64,000 bases of DNA, from positions 1 to 64,000 of the forward strand of contig NZ_AUEC01000013.1 in assembly GCF_000425785.1 (NCBI RefSeq). Direction: 5' to 3'. The notes beneath the pieces were generated by a model. The model searched no databases and had not been told where the DNA came from. It worked only from the letters and a program-made list of their open reading frames with translations. Shown one piece after another: positions 21,329 to 30,856 of this stretch. Numbering within the stretch: position 1 is the stretch's first letter; the number at the start of each line of letters is the position of its first letter. The position numbers and the translations under genes were made by a program. The DNA comes from Pseudomonas taiwanensis DSM 21245 (GTDB taxonomy: Bacteria; Pseudomonadota; Gammaproteobacteria; Pseudomonadales; Pseudomonadaceae).

Positions 21329-22378
21329 TCAGACTTGCCCGGTCCGTCGGAGCCAAAGGTCACGACCAATAGCCACCAAAACACCAAGCCCCAGCCCCAT
21401 CAACGTAGAAAGCAGCATGATAACGGCTTTTCGAGGCTTAATAGGCTTATCCGGCTGCTCGACCCCCCCATCCTGTTGATACATGGCAACCGACGAAGGG
21501 TCGATTTTCAGACTGCGAAGAAAATTCAGCCGTTCTTGCTTTTCGCGCAACCCTTCGATGAATGGATCATTCGAGGATCGGGCTTCAAGGTTAGCGATTT
21601 CCGCCTCCAGTGCCTTGGCCCCGCGCATATAGGTGAGCGAGCCGCCCATGCCAGCAGAAACTTCACTGGATAGCGTCCCTGAAATGATCGGAGGCTTCTC
21701 CAACCCTATGGATTTGGCGATTCGCAAAGCCTCTTTCAATTGGGCGATTCGATCGACTCGTTCTTTGCCAGCGCTAGCCTGATCTGCCTGGATCCGCCGT
21801 TCCAGATTATCTGCCATGATTGAAATGTCACTCTGAGTTCCCTTGAGCATCTCAGCTTTCGCTCGCTGTGATGCCATTTCGGCGTACCTTGAAACCCAGG
21901 TAGCTGCACCACGCGGATCTTCGAGATTTGCCGTGATCACGTAGCGATTGGGCATGTCCTTCGCAGCTTGAGCCACCTTAAGCATGCTATTGAACCGACT
22001 GTACAAGGCATCCCGCGAGCCAGCGCGCTCCTCCTCCGTCAGCATCGGCAAGAATTCAGTGCGGAAAAATTTGTTCCTCACTGCTTCGGACTGCAAGGCC
22101 TTGAGATAAACATCGTAGGCGTCCTTGGCGCTGAGCGGGGGAAGCCCTGTATCGCCACCGCGGCCGTAATTAAGCTGCGCGATCTCATTCTGAGAAGGCG
22201 GCTGGACATAGAGCTTCGCCTCATAAACAGGCGAAACCAGCATCACATAGCCCAACCCCAACGCGATCACCGGCAACGCAATCAACACTACCCAAAGCTT
22301 CTGGCGCCAAACCCCCTGAACAACCTCAACCAGATCAATCTCGTCACTACCACTCAGGCGCTCACGTTCATTGCGCAT
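21329..22378 (-). CDS. wzz: O-antigen chain-length determinant Wzz
   Basis: 349 aa, the size of P. aeruginosa Wzz1. One N-terminal membrane helix (about 30-52), periplasmic domain, then PDKPIKPRKAVIMLL before the second helix near 320. The motif EIDLVEVVQGVWRQK at the N-terminus matches the family. It controls the modal length of Wzy-made chains. First gene of the O-antigen operon; the 216 bases between it and the next upstream gene must contain the main promoter, which I could not identify with confidence. Confidence 0.92.
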   Translation of the reverse strand: MRNERERLSGSDEIDLVEVVQGVWRQKLWVVLIALPVIALGLGYVMLVSPVYEAKLYVQPPSQNEIAQLNYGRGGDTGLPPLSAKDAYDVYLKALQSEAVRNKFFRTEFLPMLTEEERAGSRDALYSRFNSMLKVAQAAKDMPNRYVITANLEDPRGAATWVSRYAEMASQRAKAEMLKGTQSDISIMADNLERRIQADQASAGKERVDRIAQLKEALRIAKSIGLEKPPIISGTLSSEVSAGMGGSLTYMRGAKALEAEIANLEARSSNDPFIEGLREKQERLNFLRSLKIDPSSVAMYQQDGGVEQPDKPIKPRKAVIMLLSTLMGLGLGVLVAIGRDLWLRRTGQV

Positions 22379-22594
22379 TTATTCTATTTTTCCTTGGGTC
22401 CGTCTGATTGCATTCGTCTCTCGAAGCCGCCCCTCAGCCCGCAAACCGCCACGGCGACCTCTCAGAGCAAGCGTAGCGGCATTTTGCCAACATGCTCACC
22501 ACGCTCTTCACCTTAAACATCAATCAATAATAGAGGGACCTCACCCGCAGAAGTTCCTCAGCAGCCGACGGACACCACGCTACCCGCCCAATGG

Positions 22595-24022
22595 TCATCG
22601 CGCAATTGTGACGCACACCTCTTTTTCCAGCTTTGCGAACTGCTCCCGCAAAACCCCAGCAAGCACCTGCTTGGCCTGCTGCTCCCCATGCACCAATACC
22701 ACCCGCCGCGCTGAGCACCCCGATGCGAACGCCACTAGACCCGCCTGATCGGCATGCCCCGAATAGCCACTCAACGTAATGACTTTGGCGCGGATGTCGT
22801 ACATATCTCCATCCAGATCAATCTGGACAAACCCCTCTGCCCCTTCACTGGCCTGAATCACCGCCCCGGGCGTGCCTTTGGCCTGGTACCCCACGAACAT
22901 CACCTCATGCCGCGGATCACCGAGCATGGCCTTGAGGTAGTTGACGATCCGCCCGCCAGAGCACATGCCGTTGCCGGCAATGACTATCGCAGGGCGGCCG
23001 GTGCTCTTGAGGTAGTTGACCACCTGCTGGTGCCGGGCATGGGTATCGACACTGATCAACTGGTTGAACCCCAATGGATCACGCCCCTCGCCCAAGCGCG
23101 CGCGGGCGTCGGCATTCCAGTACTCATGCAACTGCCGATAGGCTTTGGTGATGCGCTGCGCCAAGGGCGAGTCGAGGATGATCGGCAGCTGCGACCAGTC
23201 GAGCGGGTCGTGCCCCTCACGCTTGTGCGGGCCAGACAGCAATGCCTTGCGGTGCAGAATATCTTCGATTTCGTACAGCAGCTCTTGCGTACGACCAAGG
23301 CTGAATGCCGGGATCAGAATCGTGCCGTTGTCCGCCAGGGCGCGGTCGATGGCAGCCTCCAGCTGCTGCAGTCGATCACTGCGCCCGGGATGCAGGCGGT
23401 CGCCATAGGTGCTTTCCAGTATCAGCATGTCCGCACGCTCGGGCGGCTCGACTGGGCGTAGCAGCGGGTTACATGGCGCACCCAGGTCACCGGAGAAGAC
23501 CACACGGGTGTTGATCCCTTGCCTTTCGATGTCGCATTCGACATAAGCAGACCCCAGCAGATGCCCAGCGCGCTGCAGGCGAATGCGGCAACTGAGGTCC
23601 GGTTGATCGACGATTACGTGCCACTGCCCGAAGGGCACCGGGACGATCAAGCGTTCAAGAAACTCCAGGTAACGCGCGACATGGGCAGGCTGGCTGCTGA
23701 TGCTCAACTTGTAGGCGTCTTCCAGCACCAGTGGCAGCAACTTGGCCGAAGGCTCGCTGCACAGGATGGGGCCGCGAAAACCTGCGGCGAGCAAGGCAGG
23801 AATGCGACCTACGTGATCGAGATGAACGTGGGTGATGACCAGGGCCTGAATACCCTGGATGTCGAAGGCGAGTGCCGCCGCCTCAGCACCAGGTGATGCA
23901 TCGGCGCCCTGCTCCAGGCCGCAATCGACCAAAAGGCTGGTCGTCGCGTCGAGATGCAGCTGATGACAGGAACCGGTTACGCCTCGGGTACCACCGTGGT
24001 GAGAAAGAACGGGGAATTCCAT
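22595..24022 (-). CDS. Metallo-beta-lactamase/beta-CASP ribonuclease-like protein
   Basis: 475 aa protein of the MBL-fold, beta-CASP and RMMBL type (YsaA/CPSF-like exonuclease family). Zinc motif HVHLDH near residue 62, a further metal-binding Asp segment (VVFSGDLG near 177), ESTYGDR near 202, and the C-terminal YSGHADQ near 420. Such proteins act on RNA in vivo, but no substrate can be inferred here. It is transcribed in the same direction as wzz, 216 bp upstream, and probably forms a separate unit. Confidence 0.88.
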   Translation of the reverse strand: MEFPVLSHHGGTRGVTGSCHQLHLDATTSLLVDCGLEQGADASPGAEAAALAFDIQGIQALVITHVHLDHVGRIPALLAAGFRGPILCSEPSAKLLPLVLEDAYKLSISSQPAHVARYLEFLERLIVPVPFGQWHVIVDQPDLSCRIRLQRAGHLLGSAYVECDIERQGINTRVVFSGDLGAPCNPLLRPVEPPERADMLILESTYGDRLHPGRSDRLQQLEAAIDRALADNGTILIPAFSLGRTQELLYEIEDILHRKALLSGPHKREGHDPLDWSQLPIILDSPLAQRITKAYRQLHEYWNADARARLGEGRDPLGFNQLISVDTHARHQQVVNYLKSTGRPAIVIAGNGMCSGGRIVNYLKAMLGDPRHEVMFVGYQAKGTPGAVIQASEGAEGFVQIDLDGDMYDIRAKVITLSGYSGHADQAGLVAFASGCSARRVVLVHGEQQAKQVLAGVLREQFAKLEKEVCVTIAR

Positions 24023-24124
24023 GCTGCTTCACACTCGCCTGAATCAAAAATGAAGTGGCGTATTACTTCATGTCGTGAGGCGCGTTGACAGAGGGTGGTG
24101 GCGGATTTGGGGTCGGAAAAATCC

Positions 24125-24388
24125 TCAATTACCGTTCAAGGCGGCTTGCCGGGCCGATGCGCGAATCTTGCGCTTGCTGCGCATCACGCCGTAAGCGCCG
24201 AGCAACGGGCCGATCGCCAGGCCGACCACCAAGGCTGCCAGCACCAGCACCGCAACCGGCATCGCGGGTGCCGACCACCCGAACAGCACGAGGGAGACGG
24301 TCTGCTGGTTCTCCAGCACGAAGAACAGCACCACAGCCGCCAACAGCAGCACGAACAACGCCGCCACGGCGCGCTTGAGGTTACGCAT
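24125..24388 (-). CDS. LapA-domain (DUF1049) inner membrane protein
   Basis: Small protein of 87 aa with two membrane helices (about residues 5-27 and 42-65) and a basic C-terminal tail (RSKRKIRASARQ). The VLENQQTVSLVLFG segment between helices is diagnostic of LapA/YciS-like lipopolysaccharide assembly proteins. In enterobacteria LapA/LapB regulate LpxC turnover and LPS assembly; here only the LapA-like part is found. It follows ihfB by 19 bases and is probably cotranscribed. Confidence 0.88.
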   Translation of the reverse strand: MRNLKRAVAALFVLLLAAVVLFFVLENQQTVSLVLFGWSAPAMPVAVLVLAALVVGLAIGPLLGAYGVMRSKRKIRASARQAALNGN

Positions 24389-24407
24389 CAGACTGCTCCT
24401 TGATCAT

Positions 24408-24704
24408 TCAGGTGTGTGCGTGGTCTTCTTCATTGACCCGATCACGCAGCTCCTTGCCCGGTTTGAAATGCGGAACGAACTTGCCTTCGAGCTCCACCGA
24501 CTGACCGGTCTTGGGATTACGACCTACCCGGGGGGCGCGATAGTGCAAGGAAAAACTGCCAAAACCACGGATCTCGATGCGATCGCCAGTGGCCAGGCAT
24601 TGGGACATCTGTTCAAGCATGGTCTTGATTGCCAGCTCGACGTCCTTGGACGAGAGCAGCCCTTGATGGGTGACAATACGTTCGATCAGCTCCGACTTCG
24701 TCAT
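24408..24704 (-). CDS. ihfB: Integration host factor subunit beta
   Basis: 98 aa histone-like DNA-bending protein. [10 protein letters not shown] at the N-terminus, [14 protein letters not shown] (beta-arm base) and [12 protein letters not shown] identify IHF-beta; the short [12 protein letters not shown] tail is typical. It forms the IHF heterodimer with IhfA and acts in nucleoid organisation, sigma-54 promoters and recombination. A GAAGGGAAAAAT site precedes the ATG. Position between rpsA and the O-antigen cluster is conserved in Pseudomonas. Confidence 0.97.
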   Translation of the reverse strand: MTKSELIERIVTHQGLLSSKDVELAIKTMLEQMSQCLATGDRIEIRGFGSFSLHYRAPRVGRNPKTGQSVELEGKFVPHFKPGKELRDRVNEEDHAHT

Positions 24705-24880
24705 ATTTTTCCCTTCGTTATCAAGCAGCTAGATCATTGCTTAATCAGTTTGTAGCACGCTGGGAGGGATTTGAACAGGGTGGTTCTTGACTTAATAAAA
24801 AAATTCAAGAATGGGCGTGGGAGGGAATGTGCTTTGGGGTGGCGCAGAGGCGTATGGCGAAAGGGGTGTAGTGGTTTTGA

Positions 24881-25109
24881 GATCGAGCGCCGCCCGCGCG
24901 GCGCATCGCGAGCAAGGCTCGCTCCTACGTTTGTTACGGGCCAGTTATGCCAGTGAGAAATGCGCGCGACCGCCCTCGCCCTGGTGCTCGACGCGATATC
25001 CAGCCGTACGAACAAGGCGGTCGCGCGCGTGTGCCACAGGCATTATTGGCCAAAAACAAACGTAGGAGCGAGCCTTGCTCGCGATGCGCCGCGCGGGCGG
25101 CGCTCGATT
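24881..25109. repeat. REP palindrome upstream of RAYT gene
   Basis: Two inverted copies of a REP element (24881-24945 and 25046-25109) containing GAGCGCCGCCCGCGCGGCGC and the stem GCGAGCAAGGCTCGC. Between them lie inner inverted arms (GCGCGCGACCGCC at 24962-24974, its complement at 25016-25028) and imperfect arms around GGCCA, so the whole 229 bp can fold into one long cruciform-like structure. The flanking bases 24705-24880 and 25110-25266 hold no gene that I can see. Confidence 0.9.
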
Positions 25110-25266
25110 TACGCCCCACCACAAAATTCAAACATTGCGACCACGGCACTCACGCCCCCCCTGCACCCAGTACCAGTATTTAACATACTGAGAATCTTTA
25201 ACCATTCCGGGGTTAAATGCGCTTGGCTACGCTCAACGGGCACAAAATCGTTCAAGGAAGAAACCA

Positions 25267-25722
25267 GTGCCCAAACCTCATGGCTGCATGCTTCGCCGAG
25301 CAAGACACTCTGAGCCAGGCAGGCTCTATATGCTGACCACCGTCACGCATCAACGTCACCCGCTGTTCTTCAACTTCCGTTTTGCGCGCCTGGTCATTCA
25401 CAACCTTCGCCATGTCGAACATAAGCAATATTGTCGATCGCTAGCCTGGGTCGTGATGCCTGACCATGTGCATTGGTTGCTTGAGTTAAGGGATGTGACG
25501 CTTAGCGCACTGATGCAACGCTTCAAATCCCGAACCAGTCACGCATTGCGCAAGGCAGGGTTAAAGGCCACGCCGGTCTGGCAAGCGGGATATCACGACC
25601 GAGCCCTGCGTCGTGATGACGATGTCTTGAAGATAGCCAGGTATATCGTCGCCAATCCGATCAGGGCTGGATTGGTTGCCAGGGTCGGCGATTATCCACA
25701 TTGGGATGCGGTGTGGTTATGA
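25267..25722 (+). CDS. REP-associated tyrosine transposase (RAYT)
   Basis: 151 aa single-strand transposase-like protein of the Y1/IS200-IS605 relatives. Features: GRLYMLTTVTHQRHPLF near the N-terminus, the HUH pair in MPDHVHWLLEL (about residues 66-76), GYHDRALRRDDD near 113, and YIVANPIRAGLV near 130, which supply the usual conserved Tyr region. GTG start at 25267 is preceded by AAGGAAG; ATG at 25288 is the alternative. It is framed on both sides by large REP palindromes of one family, the classical REPtron arrangement. RAYTs are domesticated, usually single-copy enzymes thought to mobilise REPs; activity here is unproven but no lesion is visible. Confidence 0.92.
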   Translation: MPKPHGCMLRRARHSEPGRLYMLTTVTHQRHPLFFNFRFARLVIHNLRHVEHKQYCRSLAWVVMPDHVHWLLELRDVTLSALMQRFKSRTSHALRKAGLKATPVWQAGYHDRALRRDDDVLKIARYIVANPIRAGLVARVGDYPHWDAVWL

Positions 25723-25753
25723 GTGCATGGCTGCCGGGATGCAGCGCCTGGTA

Positions 25754-25976
25754 GATCGAGCGCCGCCCGCGCGGCGCATCGCGAGCAAGGCTCGCTCCTA
25801 CGTTTGTTTACGGCCAGTAACGCCTGTGAAAGGCGCGCGCGACCGCCTTGTTTGTCCGACTCGATATCGTGCCGTGCGCCAAAGCGGTCGCGCGCGTATG
25901 CCACAGGCATAATTGGCCGAAAACAAACGTGGGAGCGAGCCTTGCTCGCGATGCGCCGCGCGGGCGGCGCTGGATC
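25754..25976. repeat. REP palindrome downstream of RAYT gene
   Basis: Same family and architecture as the copy on the other side of the RAYT gene: left REP arm from 25754, right arm ending near 25976, and inner arms at 25835-25847 and 25884-25895. The central spacer differs in sequence, while both sets of arms are nearly identical to the other copy. It begins 32 bases after the RAYT stop. Confidence 0.9.
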
Positions 25977-26001
25977 TACGCCACACCACAAAACTCAAGC
26001 G

Positions 26002-26037
26002 AAAAAAAAGGGCGACCCGAAGGCCACCCCTTTTTTA
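26002..26037 (-). terminator. rpsA intrinsic terminator
   Basis: On the minus strand an 8-bp stem with two G-U pairs closes a TTCG tetraloop and is followed by eight T. It starts about 16 bases after the rpsA stop. Confidence 0.85.
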
Positions 26038-26052
26038 CCGATCAAACAGAAC

Positions 26053-27732
26053 TTAGTTCTGCTTGGCCATAGCTTCGCGCAGCAGCGCAGCCATGGTGGT
26101 GTCGGCAGCAGCTTCCGGAGCGGTGTTTTTCAGGCTCTGGATAGCTTCGCGCTCTTCAGCGTCGTCCTTCGACTTGATGGACAGGCTGATGACGCGGGAC
26201 TTGCGGTCAACGCTGATGATCTTGGCTTCGATCTCTTCGCCTTCCTTCAGAACGTTACGCGCGTCTTCAACGCGGTCACGGCTGATTTCGGAAGCCTTCA
26301 GAGTAGCTTCGATGTCGTCGGCCAGGGTGACGATGGCGCCTTTGGCGTCAACTTCTTTCACGATGCCCTTGACGATAGCGCCCTTGTCGTTGACAGCAAC
26401 GAAGTTGGAGAACGGATCGTCTTCCAGCTGCTTGATGCCCAGGGAGATGCGCTCACGCTCTGGGTCAACCGACAGGATGACGGTTTCCAGCTCGTCGCCC
26501 TTCTTGAAACGACGCACGGCTTCTTCGCCAGTTTCGTTCCAGGAGATGTCGGACAGGTGAACCAGACCGTCGATGCCGCCTTCCAGACCGATGAAGATAC
26601 CGAAGTCAGTGATCGACTTGATGGTACCGGTGATCTTGTCACCCTTGTTGAACTGGCCGGAGAAATCTTCCCATGGGTTCGATTTGCACTGCTTGATGCC
26701 CAGGGAGATACGACGACGCTCTTCGTCGATGTCCAGAACCATGACTTCCACTTCGTCGCCAACCTGAACGACTTTCGACGGGTGGATGTTCTTGTTGGTC
26801 CAGTCCATTTCGGAAACGTGTACCAGACCTTCAACGCCTTCTTCCAGCTCAGCGAAGCAGCCGTAGTCGGTCAGGTTGGTAACGCGAGCAGTTACGCGAG
26901 TACCTTCTGGGTAACGAGCGGTGATAGCTACCCACGGATCTTCGCCCATTTGCTTCAGACCCAGCGAAACGCGGTTGCGCTCACGGTCGAACTTCAGGAC
27001 GCGAACGTCGACTTCGTCACCAACGTTGACGATTTCCGACGGGTGCTTGATACGCTTCCAAGCCATGTCGGTGATGTGCAGCAGGCCGTCGATACCGCCC
27101 AGGTCCACGAAGGCGCCGTAGTCGGTGAGGTTCTTGACGATACCCTTGACCTGTTGGCCTTCCTGCAGGGTCTCCAGCAGGGCTTCGCGCTCGGCGCTGT
27201 TCTCGGCTTCCAGGACGCTGCGACGCGAAACAACAACGTTGTTGCGCTTCTGGTCCAGTTTGATGACCTTGAATTCCAGCTCTTTGCCTTCCAGGTGGGT
27301 GGTGTCGCGCACAGGGCGGACATCAACCAGGGAGCCCGGCAGGAACGCACGGATGCCGTTAACGTCGACAGTGAAGCCGCCCTTAACCTTACCGTTGATA
27401 ACGCCCTTGACCACTTCTTCGGCGGCGAAAGCTGCTTCCAGAACAATCCAGCACTCGGCGCGCTTGGCTTTTTCACGGGACAGCTTGGTTTCGCCAAAGC
27501 CGTCTTCGACCGCGTCCAGCGCAACGTGAACTTCGTCACCGACCTTGATGGTCAGCTCGCCAGCTTCGTTGTAGAACTGCTCGAGCGGGATGACGCCCTC
27601 GGACTTCAGACCAGCGTGTACGGTAACCCAGTCGCCGTCGATGTCGACAACGATACCGGAGATGATGGCACCCGGCTGAAGATTGAGGGTTTTCAGGCTT
27701 TCTTCAAAGAGTTCTGCAAAGCTTTCGCTCAT
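26053..27732 (-). CDS. rpsA: 30S ribosomal protein S1
   Basis: 559 aa with six S1/OB-fold repeats, each showing a version of G-x-V-x-x-(I/L)-x-D-x-G-x-F (for example [21 protein letters not shown] and [23 protein letters not shown] segments). It binds mRNA leaders and the 30S subunit to start translation. ATG at 27732 is preceded by CAGGAATTAAA; the frame upstream is not coding. Its length equals that of P. aeruginosa S1. Transcribed behind cmk with 124 bp between. Confidence 0.98.
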   Translation of the reverse strand: MSESFAELFEESLKTLNLQPGAIISGIVVDIDGDWVTVHAGLKSEGVIPLEQFYNEAGELTIKVGDEVHVALDAVEDGFGETKLSREKAKRAECWIVLEAAFAAEEVVKGVINGKVKGGFTVDVNGIRAFLPGSLVDVRPVRDTTHLEGKELEFKVIKLDQKRNNVVVSRRSVLEAENSAEREALLETLQEGQQVKGIVKNLTDYGAFVDLGGIDGLLHITDMAWKRIKHPSEIVNVGDEVDVRVLKFDRERNRVSLGLKQMGEDPWVAITARYPEGTRVTARVTNLTDYGCFAELEEGVEGLVHVSEMDWTNKNIHPSKVVQVGDEVEVMVLDIDEERRRISLGIKQCKSNPWEDFSGQFNKGDKITGTIKSITDFGIFIGLEGGIDGLVHLSDISWNETGEEAVRRFKKGDELETVILSVDPERERISLGIKQLEDDPFSNFVAVNDKGAIVKGIVKEVDAKGAIVTLADDIEATLKASEISRDRVEDARNVLKEGEEIEAKIISVDRKSRVISLSIKSKDDAEEREAIQSLKNTAPEAAADTTMAALLREAMAKQN

Positions 27733-27856
27733 TTTAATTCCTGTAGATTCGGGCGAAACATACGCCCAGAGCCACATTCCAGACAATGTGGGTTTCGTTT
27801 AAGTAAAGGAAAGCGGGCAGGACGTTGACTGGTGCCCCTGCCTGCCTTCCTGGCGA

Positions 27857-28543
27857 TCAGAGAAGGTCGCGCTGGGCGATCTCGCTCCTGATACGTTGCA
27901 ACACCTGCTCGATGGACAACTCGGTAGAGTCCAGCTGTATGGCATCGGCCGCTGGTTTCAGCGGGGCCACTGCGCGCTGGGTGTCACGCTCATCACGCGC
28001 ACGTATCTCATCTAGCAGACTCGACAGACTAACATCTTCATTCTTGGCCTTCAACTGCAGGTAGCGGCGGCGCGCGCGCTCCTCCGCGCTGGCAGTGAGG
28101 AAGACCTTGAGCGGCGCGTCTGGAAACACCACCGTGCCCATGTCGCGACCGTCGGCGATCAACCCCGGTGCTTCACGGAACGCGCGCTGGCGCTGCAACA
28201 GCGCCTCGCGCACCGCTGGCAGCGAAGCGACCATGGAGGCGCCGGCGCCGACCGTCTCGGTGCGGATGACGTGACTGACGTCCTCACCTTCGAGAATGAT
28301 CTGTTGTAGCTTACCGGGCTCGGCAGCGATGAACTGCACATCCAGATGGGCGGCCAAGGCCTTGAGCAGCTCTTCGTTGGTGAGGTCGACACCATGGTTG
28401 GTGGCATTGAATGCCAGCAAGCGGTACAGCGCGCCGGAGTCCAGCAGCCTCCAACCCAGCTCACGGGCCAGCAAGCCAGCCACCGTGCCCTTGCCCGAGC
28501 CGCTTGGCCCGTCGATGGTGATGACCGGTGCCGGCGAACTCAC
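27857..28543 (-). CDS. cmk: Cytidylate kinase
   Basis: 228 aa nucleoside monophosphate kinase that phosphorylates CMP and dCMP with ATP. P-loop [12 protein letters not shown] near residue 12; [25 protein letters not shown] near 130 is the CMK-specific region. The start overlaps the tyrA-aroA stop by 4 bases, so the two are translationally coupled. Confidence 0.97.
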   Translation of the reverse strand: MSSPAPVITIDGPSGSGKGTVAGLLARELGWRLLDSGALYRLLAFNATNHGVDLTNEELLKALAAHLDVQFIAAEPGKLQQIILEGEDVSHVIRTETVGAGASMVASLPAVREALLQRQRAFREAPGLIADGRDMGTVVFPDAPLKVFLTASAEERARRRYLQLKAKNEDVSLSSLLDEIRARDERDTQRAVAPLKPAADAIQLDSTELSIEQVLQRIRSEIAQRDLL

Positions 28544-30780
28544 GACTTACCCTCTTCGGCAACGCGAATACCGACTTCGGCGCACAGCGCCAGGAAGTTG
28601 GGGAACGAGGTGGCGACGTTGGCACAGTCGTGGATGCGGATCGGCGCGCTGGCTCGCAGCGAGGCGACGCTGAATGCCATGGCGATGCGGTGGTCGCCGT
28701 GACCGTGGACTTCGCCGCCGCCGAGCTGGCCGCCATCGATGATGATGCCGTCCGGGGTCGGTTCGCACTGGATGCCCAGGGTGATCAGGCCATCGGCCAT
28801 CACCTGGATGCGGTCGGACTCCTTCACCCGCAGCTCTTCGGCGCCACGCAGCACGGTACGGCCTTCGGCACAGGCCGCGGCGACGAACAGCACGGGGAAC
28901 TCGTCGATGGCCAGCGGCACCAGTTCTTCGGGAATGTCGATGCCCTTGAGCTTGGCGCCGCGCACGCGCAGGTCGGCCACCGGCTCACCGCCAACTTCAC
29001 GCTGGTTTTCCAGGGTGATGTCGCCGCCCATCAGCCGCAGGATGTCGATGACGCCCGTGCGGGTCGGGTTGATGCCGACGTGTTCGAGCACCAGCTCGGA
29101 GCCTTCGGCGATCGAGGCGGCCACCAGGAAGAAGGCTGCGGAGGAAATGTCTGCCGGCACTTCGATGCGCGTCGCGGTGAGCTTGCCACCGGACTGCAAG
29201 GACGCGACCGGGCCATTGCTTTCCACTGAGTAGCCGAAGCCGCGCAGCATGCGTTCGGTATGGTCACGGGTCGGCGCAGGCTCGGTGACGGTGGTCTTGC
29301 CTTCGGCGTACAGGCCCGCCAGCAGCAGGCAGGATTTAACCTGGGCACTGGCCATCGGCAGGGTATAGGTCAGGGCCTTGAGCTTGTGGCCACCACGGAT
29401 GGTCAGCGGCGGACGCCCTTCAGGACCGGTCTCGACCACCGCACCCATTTCGCGCAGCGGATTGGCCACGCGGTTCATCGGGCGCTTGGACAGCGAGGCA
29501 TCGCCGGTCATGGTGGTGTCGAATGGCTGCGCCGCCAGCAGGCCGGACAGCAGGCGCATCGACGTGCCGGAGTTGCCGACATACAGCGGGCCAGGTGGCG
29601 GCTTGAGGCCGTGCAGGCCGACACCATGAATGGTCACACGACCATGGTTCGGGCCTTCGATGACCACACCCATGTCACGGAAGGCCTGCAGGGTCGCCAG
29701 CGCGTCCTCGCCTTCGAGGAAGCCTTCGACCTCGGTCGTGCCCTCGGCCAGCGAACCGAGCATGATCGAACGGTGGGAAATCGACTTGTCGCCCGGAACG
29801 CGGATCCGTCCGGACAGGCGGCCACCAGGTTGGGCCAGGAAAATCAGATCGTTGGCGTTCATAGCGTCCACATAGGCCCGGCGGGCCAGGATTTTACTGA
29901 AATGCTCGCGGGCAACGCGTGCGCGGGTGAACACACCCAGCAGCTGGTGCCCGTCCCCAGCATCGACCGCGTCGCGCAAGGCGTCGAGGTCGCTGCGAAA
30001 AGTATCCAGGGTGCGCAGGACGGCTTCGCGGTTGGCGAGGAAGATGTCGTGCCACATGGTCGGGTCGCTTCCGGCGATTCTCGTGAAATCGCGGAAACCA
30101 CCCGCAGCGTACCGGAAGATCTCAAGGTTTTCATTGCGCTTGGCCAGGGAATCGACCAGGCCGAAGGCCAGCAGGTGCGGCAAATGACTGGTGGCGGCCA
30201 GGACTTCGTCGTGGCGCTCGACCTGCATGTGCTCGACATCGGCGTCCAGCGCACGCCACAGGCGATCGACCAGCGCCAGGGCGGCAGGGTCGGTTTCCGG
30301 CAATGGCGTGAGGATGACTTTGTGCCGGCGGAACAAGGCCGCGTTGGAGGCCTCTACCCCGCTTTGCTCGGAACCGGCGATCGGATGGCCCGGCACGAAG
30401 TTCGCCAGGCGCTCACCGAAGACGGCACGGGCAGCGCGTACGACATTGCCTTTGGCGCTGCCGACATCAGTGATGACCGCTTTGCCCAGGTCGAGCTGAG
30501 CCAGGCGGGCGAGTAGTTTTTCCATGGCCAGGATCGGCACGGCCAGTTGGATGACATCGGCGCCGACACAGGCGGCGGCGAGGTCTTCTTCGCAACGGTC
30601 GACCACGCCCAGGGCCACGGCCTGCTTGCGCGACGGGGCATCCAGGTCGACGCCGACCACTTCGCGGCACAGGCCGCTCTCACGCAGGCCCTTGGCGAAG
30701 GAGCCGCCGATCAGGCCGAGGCCGACCACGACCAGGCGGTTGATGATTGGCGCGGGTTTGGTTGTTACTGCTTTTACCAC
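28540..30780 (-). CDS. Fused prephenate dehydrogenase / EPSP synthase
   Basis: 746 aa bifunctional enzyme of aromatic amino acid synthesis. Residues 1-300: prephenate (cyclohexadienyl) dehydrogenase TyrA with [15 protein letters not shown] for NAD binding and [13 protein letters not shown]. Residues 310-746: AroA, 5-enolpyruvylshikimate-3-phosphate synthase, with [28 protein letters not shown] and the R-x-K site segments. The TyrA-AroA fusion is usual in pseudomonads. Start taken as GTG at 30780. In PAO1 hisC2 lies just upstream; here only 76 bp separate it from pheA. Confidence 0.96.
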   Translation of the reverse strand: MVKAVTTKPAPIINRLVVVGLGLIGGSFAKGLRESGLCREVVGVDLDAPSRKQAVALGVVDRCEEDLAAACVGADVIQLAVPILAMEKLLARLAQLDLGKAVITDVGSAKGNVVRAARAVFGERLANFVPGHPIAGSEQSGVEASNAALFRRHKVILTPLPETDPAALALVDRLWRALDADVEHMQVERHDEVLAATSHLPHLLAFGLVDSLAKRNENLEIFRYAAGGFRDFTRIAGSDPTMWHDIFLANREAVLRTLDTFRSDLDALRDAVDAGDGHQLLGVFTRARVAREHFSKILARRAYVDAMNANDLIFLAQPGGRLSGRIRVPGDKSISHRSIMLGSLAEGTTEVEGFLEGEDALATLQAFRDMGVVIEGPNHGRVTIHGVGLHGLKPPPGPLYVGNSGTSMRLLSGLLAAQPFDTTMTGDASLSKRPMNRVANPLREMGAVVETGPEGRPPLTIRGGHKLKALTYTLPMASAQVKSCLLLAGLYAEGKTTVTEPAPTRDHTERMLRGFGYSVESNGPVASLQSGGKLTATRIEVPADISSAAFFLVAASIAEGSELVLEHVGINPTRTGVIDILRLMGGDITLENQREVGGEPVADLRVRGAKLKGIDIPEELVPLAIDEFPVLFVAAACAEGRTVLRGAEELRVKESDRIQVMADGLITLGIQCEPTPDGIIIDGGQLGGGEVHGHGDHRIAMAFSVASLRASAPIRIHDCANVATSFPNFLALCAEVGIRVAEEGKS

Positions 30781-30825
30781 TGGTGCGAACCCTGTTCAGA
30801 AATCAGGACAGTCTGTGAGACCGCA

Positions 30826-30844
30826 GGGGCTGCTTTGCAGCCCC
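30826..30844 (-). other. Hairpin in the pheA-tyrA/aroA gap
   Basis: A perfect 8-bp stem (GGGGCTGC / GCAGCCCC, loop TTT) occupies the short space between pheA and tyrA-aroA. No T run follows on either strand, so it is more likely a processing or stability structure, or a partial terminator. Confidence 0.5.
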
Positions 30845-30856
30845 GGCAATCTTCGA

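Noticed and set aside
24881..25976. CRISPR array
   Set aside because: Repeats are inverted pairs with a transposase gene between, not direct repeats with regular spacers, and no cas gene is present.
25723..27828. 701-codon plus-strand frame through a REP and rpsA
   Set aside because: It runs antisense to ribosomal protein S1 and through a palindrome; not coding.
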